Shown piece by piece: positions 37,311-44,376 of a DNA stretch of 64,000 nucleotides. The notes under the pieces are model-generated. The model did not search any database. It had not been told where the DNA came from and worked only from the letters and a program-made list of their open reading frames with translations. How positions within the stretch are numbered: the stretch's first letter is position 1; each line of letters begins with the position of its first letter. The position numbers and the translations under genes are program-made. Origin of the DNA: an uncultured Pelagibacteraceae bacterium. GTDB taxonomy: Bacteria > Pseudomonadota > Alphaproteobacteria > Pelagibacterales > Pelagibacteraceae. The DNA is taken from assembly GCA_902521075.1 (NCBI GenBank), contig CABYQM010000001.1:62001-126000 (forward strand), given 5' to 3'.

Positions 37311-37743
37311 AATTTTATTCATCATAATATTTTCTTTAATGGCAAACGTTGCATTTGCGGATAATCATGATCAAAAACAAGAAGTCTTAGATGCAGCAAA
37401 AGAAATTGTTAAAGAAATGGAAGAAGATGAAGAAGTTCCATTAAATGATCCATTTGCAGGAAATGAGGGAACTTCATCTTCAGCAAGTATACCACAAGAC
37501 GAACAAGATAATGAAATGAGCTTATATAATTTTAAATTAGCTGGGCTTATTTCTGGAAAAGATTATAGTTACATTTCTTTAGTTAATTCTGGTGGAGAAG
37601 TTTTAACAATGACATTGGGCCAATATCTTGGAGAAATACAATTAGTTGATTTAAGATTAACAGAAGCAATATTCAAAAAAGATGATGGTAAATTCATGAT
37701 AATTGATTTTAATAACCAGGTCCGGGAGTCAGATGACTATTAA
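37297..37743 (+). CDS. pilP: PilP-like pilus alignment protein
   Basis: A 148-residue exported protein with a signal peptide (about residues 1-21, ending NVAFAD), an acidic disordered linker with NDPF (the PilP-type segment that binds PilN/PilO), and a compact beta domain (about 75-140, FKLAGLISGKDYSYISLVN). PilP normally is a lipoprotein; here no lipobox Cys is visible, so it may be a soluble periplasmic form. The C terminus overlaps pilQ by 11 bases. Confidence 0.82.
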   Translation: MNFFKILFIIIFSLMANVAFADNHDQKQEVLDAAKEIVKEMEEDEEVPLNDPFAGNEGTSSSASIPQDEQDNEMSLYNFKLAGLISGKDYSYISLVNSGGEVLTMTLGQYLGEIQLVDLRLTEAIFKKDDGKFMIIDFNNQVRESDDY

Positions 37744-39286
37744 AAAAATATTAACATATTTTGGATTATTATTTTTATTAGTTGCATTAAATGCTTGTCA
37801 GAACTTGAAAAAATATGACAAGCCATTTAAACACAATACACCTCTTATAAAAAATAAAGATATTGTAAGTAGTGGACAATCAGAAATCGCTAAAACATTA
37901 GAAATGGGTCCTAAACCTATTGAAGGAGATGCAAAAAAACTTGGAAAAAGAAAAAAAATATCATCTGAAGCACAAAGAAATTACTTAATAATACCTGATG
38001 ACTATCCACTATTAAAACAACGGGTAACTCTTAAATTTAAAAACTTAGATTATAAAGAAACCATGAAATTGATGGGTAAAATAGGAGAGATAAATGTACT
38101 AGTTGGAGATGAAGTTGCAGGAGCAATATCAGCAGAATTAATCGATGTTCCTTGGGACAAAGCTTTTCAAGCACTTTTAGATATGAAAAATTATGCATCA
38201 GATGTTGATGTTGCAAGTAATTTGATAAGAGTTCATTCGCCTGAAACACTAACTGCACAAGAAACTTATAAGTCTGAAAGAGCGCAAGCTGTTAAAAAGA
38301 AAGTAGAATTAGAAGATAGTGTTGAGCCAATATATTCTGAGATTTTCAGACTTTATTATATAACTCCTGCTCAAGCTAAACAAACTATTGATGAGTTATT
38401 TACTTCGACTGCAGGAGATAGTTCATATACACCAATACAAATTACTGAAGAAGCAACAACACGATCTATAATTGTAAGAGGAAAAGAAAAAGATTTAGAT
38501 GTAGTTGATAAAGTTATTAAAGAAATAGATATAAGAACAAAACAAGTTTTAATAGAAGCTTTTATAGTTGAAGCAAATTCTGATTTTGAAAAAGCACTTG
38601 GAACTAGACTGGGTGGATACTATCAAAGAGCCGGTAAAGTTGCTGGTGGATTATCAGGTGGAAGCGCTGGAAGTGCTTTAGGTGTAGAACCAGGTGGAGC
38701 AGCTAATCTTGGTGATGCAACAGATAGTTTGGCAAATTTTGCAATTACAAATCCAACAAGTGGTATTGGAATTTTAAGACGAACTGGCTCGGGTGTTTTA
38801 AAAGCAGAAATTACAGCATTAGAAAGAATGGGAATGGGTAAAACTATTTCTAATCCAAAAGTATTCACTTTAGATAATCAAGTAGCAACCGTTACTCAAG
38901 GTGAGGAAATACCTTATGAAGCTCCAGGAGAAGGCGGAGGATCTCAAGTATCTTTCAAAGAAGCAGCTCTTAAATTAGAGGTTACTCCAAGCATTATTGG
39001 AGATGGAAATGTTTTGTTAAGTATTCAAGTTAATAATGATACACCAAATAGATCAGTTGCAGGTGATACGCCGGCAGTTAACAAAATGGAAATTGTAACA
39101 AAATTATTGGTGGCAGATGGTGATATAGTTGTAATTGGTGGAATTAAAAAGAATGTTTTATCAAAATCTAAAGACCAACTTCCAGCTATAGGCAATGTAC
39201 CTGTAATAGGTAATCTCTTTAAAGGAACTGAAAATTCTGATAACCTAGATGAATTGTTAGTGTTTATAGCACCAAGAATTTTATAA
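37733..39286 (+). CDS. pilQ: PilQ, outer-membrane secretin (lipoprotein form)
   Basis: The ATG at 37733 gives a 517-residue protein with a lipoprotein signal (lipobox LNAC); the frame extends upstream to 37703 but that start would spoil the signal peptide. An STN/N0-type domain (VPWDKAFQALLDMKNYA), an N1 domain (IFRLYYITPAQAKQTIDELF) and the secretin domain follow. The secretin shows VLIEAFIVEANSDFEKALG, MGKTISNPKVFTLDNQ, and the terminal signature NVPVIGNLFKGT...ELLVFIAPRIL. PilQ forms the pore for the pilus. It lacks the long AMIN domains of gammaproteobacterial PilQ and resembles short secretins. The stop overlaps the pilB start. Confidence 0.92.
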   Translation: MTIKKILTYFGLLFLLVALNACQNLKKYDKPFKHNTPLIKNKDIVSSGQSEIAKTLEMGPKPIEGDAKKLGKRKKISSEAQRNYLIIPDDYPLLKQRVTLKFKNLDYKETMKLMGKIGEINVLVGDEVAGAISAELIDVPWDKAFQALLDMKNYASDVDVASNLIRVHSPETLTAQETYKSERAQAVKKKVELEDSVEPIYSEIFRLYYITPAQAKQTIDELFTSTAGDSSYTPIQITEEATTRSIIVRGKEKDLDVVDKVIKEIDIRTKQVLIEAFIVEANSDFEKALGTRLGGYYQRAGKVAGGLSGGSAGSALGVEPGGAANLGDATDSLANFAITNPTSGIGILRRTGSGVLKAEITALERMGMGKTISNPKVFTLDNQVATVTQGEEIPYEAPGEGGGSQVSFKEAALKLEVTPSIIGDGNVLLSIQVNNDTPNRSVAGDTPAVNKMEIVTKLLVADGDIVVIGGIKKNVLSKSKDQLPAIGNVPVIGNLFKGTENSDNLDELLVFIAPRIL

Positions 39287-41034
39287 TGATAAATATTAGT
39301 AGAGAGTCTGAGATTAATTTAATTAATATTCTTATTGATCAGGATATTATTTCGGGGAAAGATTTAGTTGAAATTAAAAAAATATCTGGCGAAGGAGAAA
39401 AATCTCAGTTGGATGCAGTATTTGAGTTAAATCTAACTGATGAAGAAAAGATTTTAGATCTTTTAGTAAAAGATCAATCATTAGATGTAGTAGATTTATC
39501 GACAGTTGCTGTAACTGACGAATTGAAAGCTGTTCTTCCATCTAATTACATTAATATGAACTTTATAGCTCCTTTCAAAATTGAGGGAAAAGTATTGCAC
39601 ATTGCAATATCTGATATTTCAAAATTAAGTTTAATGAGAAATTTACGAACAATTACAAAAATGGATATAGAACTGCACGCAGCAAAAGTTTCTGATATTT
39701 CAAACTTTGTAGATAAATTGCTAGCAGACGGTGAGAGAACTATCTCTGATATTAGACAAACTAATGCCGAGAAGACCAAAACATTTGATTACGATGTAGA
39801 TGATCAAGCAGAAGTTTTAGAAAAACCACCTGAAGAAGATATTGAAGCTATAGAAAACGAGTCTGAAGTAATTAAGTTTAGTACAGCAGTTGTAGCAGAA
39901 GCAATTAAATCAGGAGTTTCAGATATTCATATTGAACCTTATCGATTTACATCAAGAGTTAGGTATAGATTAGATGGAATTTTACAAGAACAAGAACACT
40001 TTAAAAAATTTCTTCATTCAAATTATGGAGCCGTAGTCACAAGATTTAAGATTATGGGAAAATTAGACATTGCTGAAAGAAGACTTCCTCAAGATGGAGC
40101 AATTCCATTTAAAATTGATGGAAAAGTAGTTGATCTTCGTCTTTCGATTTTACCAACTGCAACAAATGAAAGAATAGTAATGAGGGTTTTAAATAAAGAT
40201 GCAGGAGACATCAGTTTAGAACAACTTAATTTTGAAGAAAACGATTTAAAAAATTTAAGAAAAGCAATTCATGGCACACAAGGTTTAGTTCTTGTAACAG
40301 GTCCCACTGGATCAGGTAAAACAACAACACTTTATAGTATTCTAAAAGAAGTTTCAAAACCTCACCTAAATATTTTAACTGCGGAAGATCCTGTCGAATA
40401 TGAATTGGATGGTGTTGGACAAGTTCAAATTAAAGATGATATTGGTTTTAATTTTTCTACTGCACTAAGATCTTTTTTAAGACAAGACCCAGAAATAATT
40501 CTTGTTGGTGAGATGAGGGATAAAGAAACAGTTGATATTGGATTGAAGGCTGCTTTAACAGGTCACTTGGTATTCAGTACACTTCACACAAATGATGCAC
40601 CAAGCACCATTACAAGATTACAAAACATGGGAACACCTGATTATTTGATTAGTGCAGCTGTTTCACTTGTTTTGGCACAAAGATTAGCAAGAAAAACTTG
40701 TGCAGAATGTAGAGTACCAGATGAAGATATAACCCCTAAAGCTTTAGCTGATTTGGGATTTACAGTTGAACAGGCTTCAAGGGCAAAAGTTCAAAAAGGC
40801 AGTGGTTGTCCAAAATGTAAAGATACTGGTTATAAAGGCAGAATGGGTATTTATGAAATTCTAAATGTTACAAAACCAATAAAAGAAGCAATTTTAAGAA
40901 AAGCAACAACCCCTGAACTTAAAGAAATTGCTTCAAACGAGGGTTTTAGGACAATGCAAGATATGGGAAGAGAATTAATCCTAACAGGTGATCTGAATTT
41001 TAGAGAGTATGATAGAGTCCTCTCTATGGAGTAG
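39286..41034 (+). CDS. pilB: PilB, pilus assembly (extension) ATPase
   Basis: A 582-residue GspE/PilB ATPase. An N-terminal GspEII-type domain (about residues 1-150) is followed by the ATPase core: SDIHIEPYRFTSRVRYRLDG, Walker A GPTGSGKTTTLYSIL, Asp box TAEDPVEYELDG, Walker B RQDPEIILVGEMRDKET, and the His box GHLVFSTLHTNDAPSTITRL. A zinc motif CAEC...CPKC is present, as in extension ATPases. It drives pilin polymerisation, opposing PilT. It shares bases with the pilQ stop and lies three bases before pilC. Confidence 0.94.
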   Translation: MINISRESEINLINILIDQDIISGKDLVEIKKISGEGEKSQLDAVFELNLTDEEKILDLLVKDQSLDVVDLSTVAVTDELKAVLPSNYINMNFIAPFKIEGKVLHIAISDISKLSLMRNLRTITKMDIELHAAKVSDISNFVDKLLADGERTISDIRQTNAEKTKTFDYDVDDQAEVLEKPPEEDIEAIENESEVIKFSTAVVAEAIKSGVSDIHIEPYRFTSRVRYRLDGILQEQEHFKKFLHSNYGAVVTRFKIMGKLDIAERRLPQDGAIPFKIDGKVVDLRLSILPTATNERIVMRVLNKDAGDISLEQLNFEENDLKNLRKAIHGTQGLVLVTGPTGSGKTTTLYSILKEVSKPHLNILTAEDPVEYELDGVGQVQIKDDIGFNFSTALRSFLRQDPEIILVGEMRDKETVDIGLKAALTGHLVFSTLHTNDAPSTITRLQNMGTPDYLISAAVSLVLAQRLARKTCAECRVPDEDITPKALADLGFTVEQASRAKVQKGSGCPKCKDTGYKGRMGIYEILNVTKPIKEAILRKATTPELKEIASNEGFRTMQDMGRELILTGDLNFREYDRVLSME

Positions 41035-41037
41035 TAA

Positions 41038-42279
41038 ATGTCAGCCGAAACTTTTTCTTACAAAGGAATATCTGCAGGTAAATATATTGAAGGTGAAATA
41101 GAGGCTATAAATCAAGAAGAAGCTTCCTTTAAACTTAAAGAGCAAAAAATAATCATTACCAACTTAACCAAACTTAAAAAGAAAAAAGCTGAAAAAGAAA
41201 AGGGCAAAAAAAGCGGTTTTTCTTTTGGTAAGAAAAAAGTCACCCCTGCAGATGTAATGCTTTTTTCCAAGCAATTTGCAACAATGGTAAAAGCGGGTTT
41301 GCCAATTTTAAATGTTTTAACGATGCTTAGAGACCAAATAGAACATCCAACGATGAAAGAAATAATAGAGGATGTAAGAAAAAGTCTTGAAGGCGGTGTA
41401 ACTCTTTCTAAATGTTTTGAGAAATATCCTAAAATATTTGATAATATTTATATAAACTTGATTAAAGCTGGAGAGGCCAGCGGTAAACTTGATGATTTCC
41501 TTTTAAAATTAGTAGACTCATTAGAAAAAAGAGAAAAAGTTAAAAAGAAAATTAAAAGTGCATTAACCTACCCAGTCGTTATGTTTACTGTTGCAATAAC
41601 AGTTATGGTGTTCATGTTAATTAAAGTTGTCCCCGTATTTGCTGAAATGTATGAGGGAATGGGTGTTGCATTACCTACACCAACAGCTGTAATTATGAAT
41701 GCAAGTAATTTTATGAGAGGTGCTGGTGGACTAACACTTGGAATAGTATCAATAATAGGTTTTGTGATATTTAAATATACAACAACTAAAATTCCTGCAA
41801 TTAGATATAAGTGGCATCAACGAGTTTTAAAGATGCCTGTATTTGGAGACATGATTTTAAAATCATTGATTGCTAGGATTGCATTAATAATGGGTAATCT
41901 TAGTGCAGCAGGAGTAAACCTTTTAGAAAGTATAGAAATCGCTAAACAAGTAAGTAATAACGATGTTGTAACTCAAGCGTTAGAAAATGTTAAAAAAGGA
42001 GTTTTTTCAGGAGACACACTTACAAAATTATTTTTAAAAGAACCAGTTTTTCCTCCAACATTTAGTCAATTAATTTCAGTTGGTGAACAAACAGGAAATT
42101 TAGATGAAATGTTTACATCTGTATCTTCATACTATGAAGAAGAATTTGATACAGCGGTAGATAATATGTCTAGTTTAATTGAACCAATCATGATTGTATT
42201 TATGGGAACAATGATTGGTGGATTGATGATCGCTATGTATTCACCAATCTTTAATGTTGGTGCAATTATTGGCGGTTAA
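41038..42279 (+). CDS. pilC: PilC, inner-membrane platform protein (GspF family)
   Basis: A 413-residue protein with an N-terminal basic region (about 40-65), two GspF domains and three or four transmembrane helices. Signatures are FSKQFATMVKAGLPILNVL, GEASGKLDDFL in the first repeat and SVGEQTGNLDEMF in the second. PilC is rotated by PilB and PilT during pilus dynamics. It ends the pilMNOPQBC operon. Its stop overlaps by 4 bases the stop of the convergent RsbW-like gene. Confidence 0.94.
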   Translation: MSAETFSYKGISAGKYIEGEIEAINQEEASFKLKEQKIIITNLTKLKKKKAEKEKGKKSGFSFGKKKVTPADVMLFSKQFATMVKAGLPILNVLTMLRDQIEHPTMKEIIEDVRKSLEGGVTLSKCFEKYPKIFDNIYINLIKAGEASGKLDDFLLKLVDSLEKREKVKKKIKSALTYPVVMFTVAITVMVFMLIKVVPVFAEMYEGMGVALPTPTAVIMNASNFMRGAGGLTLGIVSIIGFVIFKYTTTKIPAIRYKWHQRVLKMPVFGDMILKSLIARIALIMGNLSAAGVNLLESIEIAKQVSNNDVVTQALENVKKGVFSGDTLTKLFLKEPVFPPTFSQLISVGEQTGNLDEMFTSVSSYYEEEFDTAVDNMSSLIEPIMIVFMGTMIGGLMIAMYSPIFNVGAIIGG

Positions 42280-42707
42280 GAGTTTAAATTTTTAGTTAAG
42301 ACTAAATGATTTATCCAAGGCTTCTCACCTTCTTTAAAAACAACTGCGTCCATTATTTGTTGAATAAAAAAAGTTCCTAATCCACCTGGTTTAATATCAT
42401 CAATTTTTCTGTGTCTCACATTTTTTTCTTCAACTGGTCTTCCTTTATCAAAAAAACCAATTTCAAGTTGACCGTTTTCAAGTGAAATTTTAATTTCCAT
42501 TTTATCATCTGTGTCTTCACCTTGATAAGCATGTTTAACAATATTTTGTGCTGCCTCTGCTATCGCTAGTACCAGTTCATCTTTTAAATCTTGATTAATA
42601 TTTACTTTTTCAAATACTTCTCTTGAGAATGATCTAACTTCTTTTAGACTTGATGAACTTACTACGAAATCTCTTTGTTCAGTTATCGATTTTATAGCAA
42701 CATTCAT
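42276..42707 (-). CDS. RsbW/SpoIIAB-like serine kinase (HATPase_c)
   Basis: A 143-residue GHKL-fold kinase of the anti-sigma type. The N box is ELVLAIAEAAQNIVKHAYQG (E51, N55), the G1 box FFDKGRP (D87, G89, P91) and the G2 region PGGLGTFFIQQIMD (108-111). These are the ATP-binding residues of RsbW/SpoIIAB. Such kinases phosphorylate a STAS antagonist and sequester a target, often a sigma factor. The STAS gene lies 3 bases upstream on the same strand. No sigma factor gene is visible in the window, and the pair sits between pilC and the pilin genes, so the target may be pilus-related rather than sigma; that is inference. Confidence 0.9.
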   Translation of the reverse strand: MNVAIKSITEQRDFVVSSSSLKEVRSFSREVFEKVNINQDLKDELVLAIAEAAQNIVKHAYQGEDTDDKMEIKISLENGQLEIGFFDKGRPVEEKNVRHRKIDDIKPGGLGTFFIQQIMDAVVFKEGEKPWINHLVLTKNLNS

Positions 42708-42710
42708 TTA

Positions 42711-43010
42711 TCAGTCCAAATTTAAAATTTGTTCAAGTTTTGCCATCATAATTACTTTCAAAACTGACTTGCTGATCTCTTTCAAAATTACTTTTGTTCC
42801 AAGTTCAGTTGCTTTTTGGTGACTTTCAATTAAAACTGATATTCCAGAAGAATCCATGTACTGTACTTCTTTTAAGTTAAGATGAACTTCTTTTTTGGCT
42901 TCAATTAAAGGCATAATAATTTCTTTTGCCTTTTCAGTGACGTCCATATCTATTTCACCGTCTAGATGAACTGTAGATATGTTACCTTCTTCAGTAACTT
43001 TATATGACAT
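42711..43010 (-). CDS. STAS-domain antagonist (anti-anti-sigma-factor-like)
   Basis: A 99-residue single-domain STAS protein of the SpoIIAA/RsbV type. The phosphorylation segment is QYMDSSGISVLIE, with S55 aligning with the phosphorylated serine of SpoIIAA. When dephosphorylated by a SpoIIE-type phosphatase, such proteins bind the RsbW-like kinase and free its target. It is cotranscribed with the kinase gene downstream. The two SpoIIE-domain proteins in this window (15170-16459 and 44377-46527) are its natural candidate phosphatases. Confidence 0.92.
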   Translation of the reverse strand: MSYKVTEEGNISTVHLDGEIDMDVTEKAKEIIMPLIEAKKEVHLNLKEVQYMDSSGISVLIESHQKATELGTKVILKEISKSVLKVIMMAKLEQILNLD

Positions 43011-43101
43011 AATTATTAATATTTATTAGATTTCTTTGCTAAATCAACAAAAATGACCCATTTTGAATACTAATCGAGTATAGATATTGCCTTTTAAAAG
43101 A

Positions 43102-43107
43102 TATAAT
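43102..43107 (+). promoter_or_regulatory. Candidate -10 element for the pilin genes
   Basis: A consensus TATAAT lies 44 bases upstream of the first pilin ATG, in the 141-base gap shared with the divergent STAS gene. No convincing -35 hexamer is at the right distance, and no sigma-54 GG/GC pair is visible. A TAGGA ribosome-binding site at 43138-43142 precedes the ATG at 43152. Confidence 0.3.
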
Positions 43108-43151
43108 TTATATGTATACACATATTTTTATTAATTATAGGATCATGACTT

Positions 43152-43622
43152 ATGAAAAAAAATAGTAAAGGATTTACACTTATAGAATTATTGGTCGTTG
43201 TAGCAATTATTGGTATTCTTGCAGCAGTTGGTGTTGTTGCATACTCTGGCTACACTTCAGGAGCTAAAAAACAGGCAGCAAAATCTACACATGCAAACGT
43301 CGTTAAATATATTTCTGCTGAATTACAAAAATGTAACTTAGGAGAAACAAGTGCAATGGGTGGTAAATTAACTTGTAGTGGTAAGACCCCAACAACTGTT
43401 ATTAATGCAGCTATTGCAACTGACGGTCCTTTTGCAGATTTTAAAAACCCATATGTTACTGCTGATGCAGCAGTAAGAAGTGGCTCAACTACAAGTAATG
43501 GTGGTTATGTTAATCTCGCAACTAACGGATCGGACAAAGTAGATGTTAAAACTTGTTTTACACAAGACTCAGAATGTTCAACTTCAAGTAACGTTCTGAC
43601 AAAAACCATTACGATTGAATAA
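43152..43622 (+). CDS. pilA: Type IV pilin, probable major subunit
   Basis: A 156-residue prepilin with leader MKKNSKG and mature N terminus FTLIELLVVVAIIGILAAVG (Glu5 present), followed by a globular domain with four cysteines, including a C-terminal pair in KTCFTQDSECS typical of a D-loop disulfide. It should be cleaved by the PilD encoded at 16628. A second pilin gene follows 8 bases later. Whether this or the neighbour is the major pilin cannot be told from sequence; the ribosome-binding site favours this one. Confidence 0.9.
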   Translation: MKKNSKGFTLIELLVVVAIIGILAAVGVVAYSGYTSGAKKQAAKSTHANVVKYISAELQKCNLGETSAMGGKLTCSGKTPTTVINAAIATDGPFADFKNPYVTADAAVRSGSTTSNGGYVNLATNGSDKVDVKTCFTQDSECSTSSNVLTKTITIE

Positions 43623-43645
43623 TTCATAATTTGAATAAAATTTTT

Positions 43646-44059
43646 ATGACTTCCAAAAGCTCAGGCTTTACGCTTATTGAGCTTTTGGTGGTTGTTGCAA
43701 TCCTTGGAATTATAGCTGCTATCGGTATTGTGAGTTATAATGGATATGTCAGCTCAGCCAAAAAAAGATCTGCTGAAAATGTTATGCAACAAATATCTTT
43801 AGGGCAAACTGAATATTACTCAGACAACGGAATTTATTACAGAAATAGCACAGGAACTTCATGCAATCCAACAAGTACCACATCAAGTGCAATAGAAACT
43901 AATTTATTAGGTGGTACTGATAGCATTACAAGTGAAATGGGTTACGAACTATGTGTCGCAAATGATGCAACAAATTATAAAGTTATTGCAAAAGAAAACG
44001 GTGGAAATTGTGAAATCACCATGACAGCACTCGGTGCTTTTGTAAGAACCAATTGCTAA
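43646..44059 (+). CDS. Second type IV pilin, tandem paralogue
   Basis: From the ATG at 43646 this is a 137-residue prepilin (a TTG at 43631 would add five residues). Leader MTSKSSG precedes FTLIELLVVVAILGIIAAIG with Glu5. The N-terminal 30 residues closely match the preceding pilin, while the globular domain differs. Cysteines in SCNPTS, ELCVAND, GNCEIT and the terminal TNC could form two disulfides. It may be a minor or alternative pilin. It lies eight bases after pilA by the longer frame, so cotranscription is likely. Confidence 0.87.
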   Translation: MTSKSSGFTLIELLVVVAILGIIAAIGIVSYNGYVSSAKKRSAENVMQQISLGQTEYYSDNGIYYRNSTGTSCNPTSTTSSAIETNLLGGTDSITSEMGYELCVANDATNYKVIAKENGGNCEITMTALGAFVRTNC

Positions 44060-44066
44060 ATACCTC

Positions 44067-44312
44067 ATGAACTATCAAGAAATTTTAGAAAAAGTAAAAG
44101 TAGCATTTTCAGGTGGATTACCAAAAAATGTTAAAATTTATTTAACTATAAGTTTAGCCTGGATAATATTGATTGGATATTTAACATGGTGGAATGGATT
44201 AAAAAGTCCAATGTTAGATAAAAGCTTTAGGTGGGACGAATGGTTTTGGTTTGGGATAGTCCCAGCTGTTTCACCTTATATTTTCTATTATATTTGGAAG
44301 AAAAAAGAGTAA
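44067..44312 (+). CDS. Small two-helix membrane protein, unknown
   Basis: An 81-residue protein with two hydrophobic helices (about residues 24-41 and 60-75) separated by a short charged loop with LDKSFRWDEWFWFG. I do not recognise a family. It follows the second pilin by 7 bases and precedes the Amt-SpoIIE fusion by 64 bases on the same strand. Sequence character (Trp-rich, regular helices) supports a real protein. A role in the pilus or near the Amt fusion is only a positional guess. Confidence 0.6.
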   Translation: MNYQEILEKVKVAFSGGLPKNVKIYLTISLAWIILIGYLTWWNGLKSPMLDKSFRWDEWFWFGIVPAVSPYIFYYIWKKKE

Positions 44313-44376
44313 TAACCTATTTTGAGCATCTATTATCTATGATGTATACTTTTTTATAATAACCTAGAGGAAAAAT

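Noticed and set aside
37703-37732. Upstream start for pilQ
   Set aside because: It would add ten residues in front of the lipoprotein signal; the ATG at 37733 puts the lipobox at a normal position.
42276-43010. RsbW/STAS pair as a classical sigma-B operon
   Set aside because: No sigma factor gene is adjacent, and neighbouring genes are all pilus-related; the sigma target cannot be assumed.
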